Assembly (NCBI GenBank): GCA_027490995.1
Contig: JAIXWY010000011.1
Location: forward strand, 558,001-622,000
Direction: 5' to 3'
Length of the DNA stretch: 64,000 nucleotides
DNA from: Opitutaceae bacterium
GTDB lineage: Bacteria > Verrucomicrobiota > Verrucomicrobiia > Opitutales > Opitutaceae
Below, piece after piece: positions 28,599 through 37,920 of this stretch. A program made the position numbers and the translations under genes. How positions within the stretch are numbered: the stretch's first letter is position 1; every line of letters starts with the position of its first letter. Under the pieces are notes generated by a model. The model worked only from the letters and a program-made list of their open reading frames with translations. It was not told the origin of the DNA and searched no databases.

Positions 28599-30398
28599 AT
28601 GCTCCTGCTGCTTCATCTACCGACTTCCCTCCGGAGCGGGCTCCGCGTGCTCTGGGGCTCATGCGCGCTTCTGCTCGCCTGCGCCACTCCGGTCGCTGCC
28701 GCACCTCCCAGCGGGGGCGCCGCACTCCCGTTGGCCGAACTGGCCGTCGGCGATCGAGGCGAGGTCTGGACGGTCTTTCAGGGAACCACGCCTGAACCTT
28801 TTAGCGTGGAAGTTGCCGGCGTGATCCGGAATGCGCTCGGCCCCGGCAAGTCGCTTATCCTCTGCCGACTCACCGACCCGCGGGTCCAGGCAATGGGCGC
28901 AGTGGCCGGTATGAGCGGAAGCCCCCTTTACATCCGCGGACGTTTGGCCGGAGCGCTCAGCTACCAAGTGCAGAGATTTGAGACGGTACGCTACGCTGGT
29001 TTCACGCCGGTCGCCGATCTTGAGGAGGTCGCACTTCGCCTCTCCGAGTCACCCCTCATACCGATTCCGCTCCGGGAGGCCCATCTCAACCAAGCCCCGG
29101 GCCGCTCAGCCGCTCTCAACGAGGCCATCCTTGAACCCCTCAGGCCGGTTTTCACTTTATCCGGTCTCGCGCCTTCGGTCGCCGAGCATTTCGCGCCGCA
29201 GTTGCGCGCACTCGGGCTGACCACCACCGCACTGGGCGGATCCGAGGGGGGCACGGGTGCGAACCGATCCACTCCCGCCGATTCCTTGAACCCCGGCGAT
29301 GCAGTGGCGGTGGCACTCGCGGTCGGTGACATCACGATCGCTGGTACCGGGACCGTTTCACGGGTGGACGGTCGCCGCATCACCGCCTTCGGACATCCGA
29401 TGCTCGGAATCGGTGATGTCGCGCTTCCCCTCTGCGCTTCGGAGATCGTCGCGATTCTGCCATCGAACCTTAACTCGATGAAGGTCTCGAACACCGGTCC
29501 GATCATCGGGACCCTGCTCCAAGATCGGCTCTCGGCGGTCGCCGGGGAATTGGGACCAGGTCCCGACCTGATCCCGGTCGAGGTCGAGACCCCCCAACGC
29601 TCGCTACGCTTCGCCGTCGCTCGTCATCCACAACTCGCGCCGCTCGCCACGGCAATGGGCGTGACCCAAGCGGTCCAAGGCACGAACGATGCCGGCTTCG
29701 CCGAGGGATTCAGAGTCGTTACCCGAGTCGATTTTCCGGGTCACAAGCCACTCGAGATGGCGATGCTCTACCCAGGACCACAAGGATTCGCCGCCGGCCT
29801 CGAGGAGTTCCTCCAGAAGCTCAACGCGTGCCTCCAGAATCCGTTCGAACGGACTTTCCCGCGTTCGGTGCACATCCGAATCGAGCGACTGCGCCAACGG
29901 CCGTGGGCTTACCTTGATCAGGTCCAGCCCTCCTCCACTCGCCCCCGGCCCAGTGATACCGTCACCGTGCTCCTGAGCGGCCGCGACCATCAGGGCAGCG
30001 CCCTGGAGGAATCCGTTTCGCTTTCCGTTCCTTCGGCTTGGATGGGTCGTACGCTGGAACTCGTCGTCCTGAACGGGCGCGAACTCGATCGCGTCACCGG
30101 GCAAGCCGCGTCCCTCTCCGCCAATGACGTCCGGAGCTTTGCGAGCTACTTGGATGGACTGCGTTCGTTCCGACGACCCGACGGCCTGTATGTCGCGATT
30201 CTGGAGCGCGCATCGGCGCTTCTCGACCAGAACGACCGACTCGTCGGCGCGCCGGGATCGATCGAACGCATCACCCAGGCAAATCTCGACACGCGATACG
30301 GTCGCCAAGACGTAGCCACGCCGCTGTGGGAACAGCACGTGATGCCCGATCGCCTCATCAGCATTCAAGTCCGGCGTCCGTTCTCTGTGTCCGAGTAG
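28599..30398 (+). CDS. Exported SpoIVB-like (S55 family) peptidase-domain protein
   Basis: A 599-residue protein with a signal peptide (about 1-35). It contains GMSGSPLYI (104-112), the serine motif of the SpoIVB/S55 family, and later GTGTVSRVDGRRITAFGHPM, with His266, which resembles the histidine region of SpoIVB. In SpoIVB itself the His precedes the Ser; here the order is reversed. No PDZ domain is obvious. The C-terminal half is beta-rich and unknown. It lies 9 bases after hemL and before a secreted propeller protein. In a non-sporulating organism it is probably a periplasmic protease or an inactive relative. Confidence 0.68.
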   Translation: MLLLLHLPTSLRSGLRVLWGSCALLLACATPVAAAPPSGGAALPLAELAVGDRGEVWTVFQGTTPEPFSVEVAGVIRNALGPGKSLILCRLTDPRVQAMGAVAGMSGSPLYIRGRLAGALSYQVQRFETVRYAGFTPVADLEEVALRLSESPLIPIPLREAHLNQAPGRSAALNEAILEPLRPVFTLSGLAPSVAEHFAPQLRALGLTTTALGGSEGGTGANRSTPADSLNPGDAVAVALAVGDITIAGTGTVSRVDGRRITAFGHPMLGIGDVALPLCASEIVAILPSNLNSMKVSNTGPIIGTLLQDRLSAVAGELGPGPDLIPVEVETPQRSLRFAVARHPQLAPLATAMGVTQAVQGTNDAGFAEGFRVVTRVDFPGHKPLEMAMLYPGPQGFAAGLEEFLQKLNACLQNPFERTFPRSVHIRIERLRQRPWAYLDQVQPSSTRPRPSDTVTVLLSGRDHQGSALEESVSLSVPSAWMGRTLELVVLNGRELDRVTGQAASLSANDVRSFASYLDGLRSFRRPDGLYVAILERASALLDQNDRLVGAPGSIERITQANLDTRYGRQDVATPLWEQHVMPDRLISIQVRRPFSVSE

Positions 30399-30443
30399 CC
30401 CCTGTCTCCAGGCCGCCCCCCCATCTGCGTCGTCCCTTCTTCC

Positions 30444-32705
30444 ATGTTCTCTCTGCGCCCGCTCGTCCTCGCTGCCTTCACCGGACTCCTCGCCACCTTC
30501 GTTACGTCCGCCTCCGCCGATCCGCTTTCGAAGACGGCCGAGGTCGACTTCTACCGCGACACGCCGAGCCGAAGCCTGAAGGGTCTTGCCACGCGGTCCG
30601 ACGGACGAATCGTGGCCGGGCCCGTGGTCTCCGATCTCGCGGGAGCGCCCGTGAAGGAGATCCTGTGGTCGCTCGCGCCCTCGGGATCCGACCGTTGGCT
30701 CGTCGGATCGGGTCCAGAGGGAAAGATCCACGTCCTCTCGGTGGATGTCGCGACGCGGCGCTTTGCTCTCGAGTCGAAGGCAGACCTGGAGGACGCACAC
30801 GTGTTCGCCGTTCTCGCTCTCGGAGGCGATCGTCTGCTCGCCGGCACGGGAGGACAAGGGGGTCTGACCCTCATCGAGGGCGAGCGCGTCCTGGCCCGGC
30901 TGCTCCTCCCCGTCGATAGCGTCCTCGACCTGCTGGCGCTCGATGACTCGACGGTGTTGGCCGCCACTGGCAATCCAGGTCGAATCTACCGAGTTGACTT
31001 GGCAATGCTGTCCGGCGCCGGTCTTGCCACTGAGAAACTGTCGGAGCCTGCTGCGCTCGCTGCCAAGGGCGTGACGCTCTGGGGCGAGGTTCGCGATCGC
31101 AACGTGCGTCGGCTTTCCCGTCGGGCGGACGGATCCGTCTTGGCAGGATCCGCTCCCCGGGGAAATATCTACGCCTTCGCGGCCGGCGGTGGCAATCCGA
31201 CCCTTCTCGTCGAAAATCGCGACGCGGAGGTCACCGATTTGCTGTCCCTCCCGTCCGGCGACACGTACGCGACCGTGGTCTTTTCGCCCGGCAGTGCGTC
31301 CGGCCGCATCACTCGGCCTTCCCCTGCACCGTCTGCGGAGAAGGAGTCCTCGACCCCTCCCGCCGCGGGGGAGCCGCCCACCGCGGAGCGCTTCGCCGGT
31401 CGAAGCGCTCTCGTTTGGTTGCCCGCCAACGGCGGCTTCCCGGAGACCCTCGCGACACGCGCCGGGGTGGCATTCTACCGCCTGCAGAAGCGCGGCCCCA
31501 TGCTCATCGTGGCAGCCGGCGAGCAGGGCGAATTGGTCGGCTACGATCTTGTCGAACGCCGTTCACTGACCTTCGCCGGCACCGCGTCCACACAGCTCAA
31601 CGCTCTCTTACCACTCGATGCGGATCGACTCCTCGCGCTGCGCAACAATGCGCCTGGCTTCACTCTCGTCGACTTCGGCGCCCAGGAGCGGCGCGAATTG
31701 GAGACGCGGCGCATCGACCTCGGCACCGCTTCAACGCTCGGCGCCTTAAGGTTTGATCGCTTGCGCGGCCTCGCCGAGCGCGACCTCGGGGTGAGCGTTC
31801 GGACGAGCTTCGGAAATGACGAGCTGGAGGGATGGTCCGCATGGGAGCCGGCCACCGAACGGGACAGATCATGGCGCACGTCGTCTCCCCTGCGCGGCCG
31901 CTACATGCGGGTGCGCATCTCCGCCCCGGCCTCACTTCCATCGGATTTCGCGGTGGATCGCGGTTCGCTCTACCACTTGCCACAGAACCGCCGGCCCGTG
32001 CTGAGCGACTTCCGCTTCTTCTCTCCCAACCTCGCCCTTGTCCCCGGTGCCCAGCCACCGCCGCAGGTGACGACGACCCTCGGTCAGATACTCAACCAGC
32101 CCAAGGATAACCCGGAGGAGAAGCGCCGCGCCCCGCTCCTGAATTCTCCGATCGTTCCCGCACCGGGAATGCAGCTCGTGTATTGGTCCATCAGCGACAG
32201 TGAGTCCGATGCCGTCATCGCGACTTTCTCGCTCCGCCGGGACGGAGACACCGCGTGGACCGACGTGGCCGTCGACACCGCCCTGCCCTACGCCCAGTTT
32301 GACACGTCCGCCCTGCCCGATGGCCTGTACTTCACGCGACTCGTGGTTCGAGAAACCTCTCCGCGTCCGGCTTCCGAGCGCCTCAGCGTCACGTTCGAGA
32401 CCGATGATCTCCGCGTTGACCGGTCCCCCCCTGCGGTGATCGAAGGGACGGCGACTGTCGTCGGCGACGCCCTCGTCGTGACCATTCACGGACGCGATGC
32501 CCTTTCCCTCCTCGAAGGCGCGGAGTTCAGATTCAATAACGGACTCGAGCGCACGATCGAACAACCGGTCGACGGCATCCTCGACGGCCAGGAGGAGCGC
32601 TTCGTGCTGGAAATTCCCCGCGCGGAGGTTGCCGGCGCCAGCTCTGTCGAGATCTCGCTCTACGACGCGGCTCTGAATCGCACCTCGATTCGACTCGCGT
32701 GGTGA
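30444..32705 (+). CDS. Exported beta-propeller-like protein of unknown function
   Basis: A 753-residue protein with a signal peptide ending near SASADPL (about 25). The first half has recurring short strands of the form LAGTGGQGGLTLIEG, LAATGNPGRIYRVDL and LAGSAPRGNIYAFAAG, which suggests a propeller. A Pro/Glu/Ala-rich linker lies near 290-315. The second half has a segment around SFGNDELEGWSAWEP, then a beta-sandwich-like region (DGDTAWTDVAVDTALPYAQ). I do not recognise a named family. It follows the SpoIVB-like gene by 45 bases on the same strand and ends 4 bases before the convergent xerC stop. The pairing with a peptidase-like gene may indicate a substrate or partner. Confidence 0.6.
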   Translation: MFSLRPLVLAAFTGLLATFVTSASADPLSKTAEVDFYRDTPSRSLKGLATRSDGRIVAGPVVSDLAGAPVKEILWSLAPSGSDRWLVGSGPEGKIHVLSVDVATRRFALESKADLEDAHVFAVLALGGDRLLAGTGGQGGLTLIEGERVLARLLLPVDSVLDLLALDDSTVLAATGNPGRIYRVDLAMLSGAGLATEKLSEPAALAAKGVTLWGEVRDRNVRRLSRRADGSVLAGSAPRGNIYAFAAGGGNPTLLVENRDAEVTDLLSLPSGDTYATVVFSPGSASGRITRPSPAPSAEKESSTPPAAGEPPTAERFAGRSALVWLPANGGFPETLATRAGVAFYRLQKRGPMLIVAAGEQGELVGYDLVERRSLTFAGTASTQLNALLPLDADRLLALRNNAPGFTLVDFGAQERRELETRRIDLGTASTLGALRFDRLRGLAERDLGVSVRTSFGNDELEGWSAWEPATERDRSWRTSSPLRGRYMRVRISAPASLPSDFAVDRGSLYHLPQNRRPVLSDFRFFSPNLALVPGAQPPPQVTTTLGQILNQPKDNPEEKRRAPLLNSPIVPAPGMQLVYWSISDSESDAVIATFSLRRDGDTAWTDVAVDTALPYAQFDTSALPDGLYFTRLVVRETSPRPASERLSVTFETDDLRVDRSPPAVIEGTATVVGDALVVTIHGRDALSLLEGAEFRFNNGLERTIEQPVDGILDGQEERFVLEIPRAEVAGASSVEISLYDAALNRTSIRLAW

Positions 32706-32709
32706 AGGG

Positions 32710-33654
32710 TTACGCTCGCGGGTGAGCGCGGTTGTAGACCTCCCGCAGCCGGGCTCCACTCACGTGCGTGTAGATCTGCGTGGTCGCGAGACGCGAGTGG
32801 CCGAGCAGTTCTTGAACGACGCGAAGGTCCGCGCCCGCGTTCAGAAGGTGCGTCGCATAGCTGTGCCGCAGCGTATGCGGTGAGGCATCGGCAGGTAGAC
32901 CGGCAGCGGCGAGATAGCGCTTCAGGAGTGCCTGCACCTCGCGACTGGTCAGCGAAACGCCGTCGGGACGCACGAGTACCCGATCGCTGGCCGGCGCGCC
33001 TGCGCGCGAACCGTCCCGCCAGGCCCGGAGTAAGACCATCGCCCCCTCTCCCAGCGGACAGACACGCTCCTTGCGGCCTTTGCCGACAATCCGCGCCACA
33101 CCTGAATCGAGGTCGATCTGCTCGAAACCGAGTGCAACCAACTCACTGACCCGGAGGCCACCGCCATAGAGCAACTCGAGTAGCAGCCAGTCGCGCTGGG
33201 CGGTGAACGCATCGATCGCTCCGCTGTCCAGCAGGCGGCGCGGAGCTTCGAGCAACCGACGCATCTGTTCCTCGGAAAGGAAACGCGGTAAACGGCGCTC
33301 CAATCGAGGAAGAGGGAGAGCGACAAACGGATTAGAGCTCAACCGTCCCTGCCGTTGCCAATAGCGGTAGAGCGCACGCAGACCCGATACCCGCGCATGC
33401 ACCGTGCGCCGGTCGAGCCGCCGCTGCGACTCGATGACAAAGTCCCGCGCGTCACGCGGCGTAAGGTCCTCCAAAGACGCGGCATCCTTGCCCGACTGAC
33501 CGAGCCATGTCGTGAGATCGACCAACGATTGGCGGTAGTTGCGGACCGTGTAGAGGGAGTAGCGCCTCTCCTTCTGAAGAAAATCCGCGAACGGCATCCA
33601 CCACGATGCCGCGACGGCAGGCGTCAGATCAGCGGATTTGCTGCGCGCGCACAC
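32710..33654 (-). CDS. xerC: Tyrosine recombinase XerC/XerD
   Basis: A 314-residue site-specific recombinase that resolves chromosome dimers at dif. The N-terminal SAM-like DNA-binding domain (about 20-110) is followed by the catalytic domain. All six active-site residues are visible: Arg168 (GGGLRVSEL), Lys192 or Lys195 (GKGRKER), His260 and Arg263 (HTLRHSYATHLL), His286 (LGHSRLATTQIY) and Tyr295 (YTHV). I use the GTG at 33654 because it leaves the first helix complete; an ATG at 33597 would cut it short. It overlaps mazG by 26 bases. No integrase-like neighbours or att sites are present, so this is the housekeeping enzyme. Confidence 0.92.
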   Translation of the reverse strand: MCARSKSADLTPAVAASWWMPFADFLQKERRYSLYTVRNYRQSLVDLTTWLGQSGKDAASLEDLTPRDARDFVIESQRRLDRRTVHARVSGLRALYRYWQRQGRLSSNPFVALPLPRLERRLPRFLSEEQMRRLLEAPRRLLDSGAIDAFTAQRDWLLLELLYGGGLRVSELVALGFEQIDLDSGVARIVGKGRKERVCPLGEGAMVLLRAWRDGSRAGAPASDRVLVRPDGVSLTSREVQALLKRYLAAAGLPADASPHTLRHSYATHLLNAGADLRVVQELLGHSRLATTQIYTHVSGARLREVYNRAHPRA

Positions 33655-34309
33655 GGGTATCGACCTCCTGCATCACCCGCTCCGAACGTCGCCGCAGCGC
33701 CCCCTCGGGATCCAAGCCGCGCTCGCGCGCGGCAGCCGCCAGCTCAAACAGCCGTTCACCCAACGCCGCGTCGTCCAAACCGCTGGCCAGTGCCGTAATC
33801 CGGCTCCGCTCAGCCACGCCGGCCACCGGCAGGTCGGCCTTCGTGACCTGCTTCCAAACCGCCTCGGCAAACATGAGTGCCGGCAGGCGCGGAGGGAGCG
33901 TCTTGAAAGCGGATGCCGACTCCGGAGCCCCCGCTTGGGCCTTCTCCCTCGCCTTGATTTTCTCCCATGTCTCGATCACCTCGCCCGAGGTGCCCAACTT
34001 GGCTGCATCTCCAAACACGTGCGGATGGCGACGGACGAGCTTTTCGTTCACCTCGCGGGCGACCTCTTCGAGCGTGAAATGTCCCGCCTCCGCGGCCAAC
34101 TGTGCGTGGAAGACGACCTGGATTAGGACATCGCCAAGCTCCTCCCGCATGTGCGGGAAATCCATCCGGTCGATCGTCTCGATCAATTCGCTCACCTCGT
34201 CGATGAGGCAACGCACCAACGACGCGTGCGTCTGCTCCTGATCCCACGGACAACCTCCCGGGGCCCGCAGCCGGGCGATGGTCTCACGCAGGTCATCCAT
34301 GGCGCTCAT
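33629..34309 (-). CDS. mazG: Nucleoside triphosphate pyrophosphohydrolase MazG
   Basis: MazG hydrolyses (d)NTPs to monophosphates and pyrophosphate, a nucleotide house-cleaning role. The 226-residue protein starts MSAMDDLRETIARLRAPGGC and carries CPWDQEQTHASL. The metal-binding EVSELIE..EELGD set follows and a second MazG half comes after it. The ATG at 34309 is used; an ATG three codons later at 34300 has a better-placed AGGGGGG upstream and may be the true start. It is upstream of and overlaps xerC. It is divergent from trpC. Confidence 0.93.
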   Translation of the reverse strand: MSAMDDLRETIARLRAPGGCPWDQEQTHASLVRCLIDEVSELIETIDRMDFPHMREELGDVLIQVVFHAQLAAEAGHFTLEEVAREVNEKLVRRHPHVFGDAAKLGTSGEVIETWEKIKAREKAQAGAPESASAFKTLPPRLPALMFAEAVWKQVTKADLPVAGVAERSRITALASGLDDAALGERLFELAAAARERGLDPEGALRRRSERVMQEVDTRVRAQQIR

Positions 34310-34420
34310 CCCCCCTGCGTAGCCGAAGAGCCCCCGGGGACGCACGCACAATCCGTCCGGCCGGAGGCGACGAATTCCGCTCTCGTTTTCAACCGTCCGC
34401 TGTGTTTTCTACCCGTGAAC

Positions 34421-35221
34421 ATGGCCGACAAACTTACCGAAATCATGGCGTGGAAGCGGCAGGAGATCGCCGCCTCGGTCCGCCCCGTCGACCTCGGCGA
34501 GTTACGCTCGCTCCGCCAGCGCCTGCCACGCCCGCCCTCTTTCGCTGCCGCCCTGCGACCGGCCAACGGTCAGCTCGGGGTCATCGCGGAGATCAAGCGC
34601 CGCTCCCCGTCTGCGGGGGCCATCGCGGCCGACGTCTCGGCCGTGAGTCAGGCGCGGCGCTATCAGGCCGCCCACGCCAGTGCCCTCTCGGTGCTGACCG
34701 ACCAAAAGTACTTCGGTGGATCACTCGATGATCTCCGCGCAGTCACGAACCACTTTAGCTCAACGCCACCGGCCCTACCCTGCCTACGGAAGGATTTCAT
34801 GGTCCATCCGATCCAGGTACTTGAGGCTGCGGAAGCCGGAGCCAGCGCCATCCTGATCATCGTGCGCGCCCTCGACGACACCGAGATCGCCCAGCTCTTT
34901 GCGGCCGCCAACGCCGCTGGACTCGATACCCTCTTCGAAATTCACCGTGAGGACGAACTCCGCCGCGCCTTGGATCACGGCGCTCAGATCATCGGCGTCA
35001 ACAACCGCGACCTCGCGATTTTCCGCACCGATCTCGGGTTGACGGAATCGCTCATCCCAAGGTTCCCTGCCCACGTGATCGCCGTGAGCGAGAGCGGCAT
35101 CTCGACACCGGCCGACGTCCATCGTGTCCGCCAAGCCGGGGCGCACGCGATCCTCTGCGGCGAGGCACTCATGCGGGCCCCCGATCCGGCGGCACTGATC
35201 GCTTCGTTTCGCGCCTGCTGA
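34421..35221 (+). CDS. trpC: Indole-3-glycerol phosphate synthase
   Basis: TrpC closes the indole ring in tryptophan biosynthesis. The 266-residue TIM barrel starts MADKLTEIMAWKRQEIA and shows IAEIKRRSPSAGAI, LSVLTDQKYFGGSLDDL, CLRKDFMVHPIQV, IGVNNRDLAIF and SESGIS, all hallmarks. The catalytic Lys and Glu residues fall in these motifs. The ATG at 34421 is chosen by the family start. No other trp gene is in the window. Its stop overlaps the rsmA start (TGATG). Confidence 0.97.
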   Translation: MADKLTEIMAWKRQEIAASVRPVDLGELRSLRQRLPRPPSFAAALRPANGQLGVIAEIKRRSPSAGAIAADVSAVSQARRYQAAHASALSVLTDQKYFGGSLDDLRAVTNHFSSTPPALPCLRKDFMVHPIQVLEAAEAGASAILIIVRALDDTEIAQLFAAANAAGLDTLFEIHREDELRRALDHGAQIIGVNNRDLAIFRTDLGLTESLIPRFPAHVIAVSESGISTPADVHRVRQAGAHAILCGEALMRAPDPAALIASFRAC

Positions 35222-36054
35222 TGCCACTCTCGCCGTCCGAGACGCGGGCACTGCTCGCCCAAATCAACCACTTTCCGAAGCGCGCTCTCGGACAGAACTT
35301 TCTCGTCGACGGAAACATCGTCCGCAAGTCACTCGAGCTCGCCGAGGTGCGGCCGGGCGATGCGGTGGTCGAGATCGGACCGGGGCTGGGTACGCTCACC
35401 CGGGCGCTGCTCGAGGCCGGGGCCAAGGTGTGGGCCGTCGAGCGCGACGCGCGCCTTGCGCAGCACCTCCGGGATACCCTGGTGAAGGAGTTTCCCGAAA
35501 CCTTTCATCTGCTCGAAGGTGACGCGCTGGACTTTCCGCTGGCGGGATACACGCCGACGGACCCGTTGGATGCCGCCCGACTGAAGATCGTGGCGAATCT
35601 ACCGTACGCCATCTCGACGCCCTGGATGGACGCGGTCATCTCCAACGCCCTCCCCGAGCGCTTGGTCCTGATGCTGCAGAAAGAGGCGGCGGACCGTTAC
35701 GCGGCACCCCCGGGATCGAAGACGTTCGGCGCGATCTCGATCTTTCTCCAATCCGCCTACGAGGTGGCACCCGGGCATCCCGTCGCGGCGACCTGTTTCC
35801 ATCCCCGCCCCGAAGTCGACAGCTGCCTGATGAATCTTCACCGGCGCGCGACGCCATTCATCTTTCCACGCCGCACCCGAGACCTGATCCGCGAACTCTT
35901 TCAACACCGTCGCAAGCAGATCGGCGCACTGCTCCGCGGCCGCCTCTCCGACGACGGGCAGGGCTGGCTACGGGCGGCCGCGATCGATCCCCGCACGCGG
36001 GCCGAGCAGATTCCCGTCGGCAGCTGGCAGAAGCTCCCCGAAGCGACGGCTTGA
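35221..36054 (+). CDS. rsmA: 16S rRNA (adenine1518/1519-N6)-dimethyltransferase
   Basis: RsmA (KsgA) dimethylates two adenines in helix 45 of 16S rRNA. The 277-residue protein has KRALGQNFLVD (20-30), the SAM loop VEIGPGLGTLT (50-60), the catalytic NLPYAISTPW, and the C-terminal helical domain with HPRPEVDS. The start is fixed by the one-base overlap with the trpC stop. The short gap to the next secreted-protein gene contains nothing notable. Confidence 0.97.
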   Translation: MPLSPSETRALLAQINHFPKRALGQNFLVDGNIVRKSLELAEVRPGDAVVEIGPGLGTLTRALLEAGAKVWAVERDARLAQHLRDTLVKEFPETFHLLEGDALDFPLAGYTPTDPLDAARLKIVANLPYAISTPWMDAVISNALPERLVLMLQKEAADRYAAPPGSKTFGAISIFLQSAYEVAPGHPVAATCFHPRPEVDSCLMNLHRRATPFIFPRRTRDLIRELFQHRRKQIGALLRGRLSDDGQGWLRAAAIDPRTRAEQIPVGSWQKLPEATA

Positions 36055-36090
36055 AAAAGCGCCCGCTCTGCGCAGGCTTCCTCTCTCCCC

Positions 36091-36783
36091 ATGCGCCTGC
36101 GCCCCGTTGTTCTCCTGTTCGCTGTCACCGCTCTCGCGACCTCTTCTCTCTGCGCCCAGACCGCGCTCGTCGGCCGAGTCGACGGCAACCGCTACGTGTC
36201 GCCCACCGGAGCTTACCGGATCACGATCCCCGTGCTCCCTGAACTCGGTGGACGGATTGTGGACACCCCGGAAGTGGTGACGTTCGAGGACGACTTCAAC
36301 GTTCACGCTAGCCTCGCCTGTTTCGAGATGGACGCGACCCAACGCTGGGAGCAGGAGACGCGCGGGCGGCGCGACTATCTCATTTGGTTCTTCACCAACT
36401 TCGTGCAACGCGACTTCCAGCAACGCTTCCCCGAAGCGCGGGTGGAGAGTGCGAAGTTCATTCCAGGAATGGAAGAAGGCACGCTGCTCGCGTACAACCT
36501 GCTGCCGAACGGCACCATGTTCGCCAACCGGCCCAGCTTCAGCGACACGGGCGAGGTATTCGTCGCGAAGCGCGGCAACCTCCTCTTTGTGCGGGCTGGC
36601 CACGTTTACGTCCTGAGCATGGAGCTCGCCGAGCGTGCGTTGGAACGGCGGACTTACGCCAAGACGACGGAGGAGGAAGACGAGCTACTCCGCCGCCGCC
36701 TACTTGAACTTTACGGCCGGATCTCCTTCACGGCACCATCTTCCCCGGTCGCGGCGCCCGCGACCGCGCCGACCACTCCGTGA
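36091..36783 (+). CDS. Exported protein of unknown function
   Basis: A 230-residue protein with a clear signal peptide (MRLRPVVLLFAVTALATSSLCAQ, written here only as the segment up to residue 20: MRLRPVVLLFAVTALATSSL) and a mixed alpha/beta body. It contains a YRITIPVLPELGG strand region, a Glu/Arg-rich stretch (ERALERRTYAKTTEEEDEL) and a Pro/Ala C-terminus. I do not recognise a family. Its stop codon overlaps the GTG of the asparaginase gene (GTGA), so the two are coupled and probably both act in the periplasm. Confidence 0.7.
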   Translation: MRLRPVVLLFAVTALATSSLCAQTALVGRVDGNRYVSPTGAYRITIPVLPELGGRIVDTPEVVTFEDDFNVHASLACFEMDATQRWEQETRGRRDYLIWFFTNFVQRDFQQRFPEARVESAKFIPGMEEGTLLAYNLLPNGTMFANRPSFSDTGEVFVAKRGNLLFVRAGHVYVLSMELAERALERRTYAKTTEEEDELLRRRLLELYGRISFTAPSSPVAAPATAPTTP

Positions 36784-37856
36784 ACTGGCTTGGGGCACGC
36801 TCCGCAGTAGCGCTGGGCGCGGCGCTCCTCTTCTCAGCCATGCACCCCGGCAACGCGAAAGAGTCCGCTCCCTTCGGGCTCGCGATCCACGGCGGGGCCG
36901 GGGTCATCGTCCGTGCTGAGATGACCCCCGAAGCCGAGACCGCCTACCGCGGGGCACTCCAAGCCGCTCTGGATGCCGGTTTCGATATCCTCAACCAAGG
37001 CGGCACGGCGACCGACGCCGTCGTCGCCGCGATCAAACGTCTGGAGGACGACCCGCTATTCAACGCCGGCAAAGGTGCTGTCCTGACCCACGAGGGCATC
37101 TGCGAGCTGGACGCCTCCATCATGGACGGCCGGGAACGACGCGCCGGCGCAGTGGCCGGCGTTCGCTACACCCGGAATCCCATTGAACTTGCGCGCGCGG
37201 TCATGGATCAGTCTCCGCACGTGATGCTCGTCGGCGAAGGCGCGGAGCGGTTCGCCGACTCCCTCGGATTTGAACGCGTGCCCAACGACTATTTCCAGAC
37301 CGAACGGCGCCGGCTCCAATTGGAGCGCGCTCGCCAGCGGGACGAAGCCGCCGCGCGCCAGGCCCAGCGCGCGGATCCGCGCCAGTCGAGCGCTGACGAG
37401 TTTTCGATCCCCGACCTCGCCTTCGACGCGGAGCGGAAGTGGGGCACCGTCGGCGCCGTAGCCTTGGACCGATCGGGCAACCTCGCAGCCGGGACCTCCA
37501 CGGGCGGAATGACGAACAAGCGTTTCGGGCGTGTGGGGGACTCCCCCATTATCGGAGCGGGCAATTACGCGGATAACCGGACCTGCGCGGTCAGCGCCAC
37601 CGGCCACGGAGAGTACTTCATTCGTGCCAACGTCGCACATACCATTGCCCTGAGGATGGCACTGGCCGGGGAACCCGTACACACCGCGGCACAGGCCGCG
37701 ATCGCGGACGTCGCCGCGCTCGGGGGCACCGGGGGCGTGATCGCTCTGTCGAAGGACGGAGCGGTCGCCATGCCGTTCAACACCCCCGGGATGTACCGTG
37801 GACTACGCTTTTCAGACGGACGTTCGCGGGTCGACATTTTTGGACCGTCACCCTAG
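36780..37856 (+). CDS. Exported isoaspartyl peptidase / plant-type L-asparaginase
   Basis: A 358-residue Ntn-hydrolase that self-cleaves into two subunits and removes isoaspartyl residues from peptides or hydrolyses asparagine. The N-terminal signal region (1-26) is followed by GLAIHGGAGV, NAGKGAVLTHEG and ELDASIMDG. The cleavage site and nucleophile is Thr223 in KWGTVGAVALD, and GCAVSATGHGE-like and GGTGGVIAL segments follow. A basic, Gln/Arg-rich linker (about 175-205) precedes the nucleophile and would be at the end of the alpha subunit. The GTG start overlaps the upstream stop. It is probably periplasmic, used in peptide scavenging. Confidence 0.88.
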   Translation: MNWLGARSAVALGAALLFSAMHPGNAKESAPFGLAIHGGAGVIVRAEMTPEAETAYRGALQAALDAGFDILNQGGTATDAVVAAIKRLEDDPLFNAGKGAVLTHEGICELDASIMDGRERRAGAVAGVRYTRNPIELARAVMDQSPHVMLVGEGAERFADSLGFERVPNDYFQTERRRLQLERARQRDEAAARQAQRADPRQSSADEFSIPDLAFDAERKWGTVGAVALDRSGNLAAGTSTGGMTNKRFGRVGDSPIIGAGNYADNRTCAVSATGHGEYFIRANVAHTIALRMALAGEPVHTAAQAAIADVAALGGTGGVIALSKDGAVAMPFNTPGMYRGLRFSDGRSRVDIFGPSP

Positions 37857-37920
37857 CGACCGATCCGCGGGTCGATTCGGGCCTTTACAGGCGACCCCGT
37901 AGAGCTAGGCTTCCGTCACC

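Noticed and set aside
28599-30398. Reading the SpoIVB-like gene as evidence of sporulation
   Set aside because: No other sporulation gene is present, and S55-like proteins occur in non-sporulating bacteria.
32710-33654. The tyrosine recombinase as part of a mobile element
   Set aside because: It overlaps mazG, keeps the chromosomal XerC/D form, and no att-like repeats, tRNA gene or cargo flank it.
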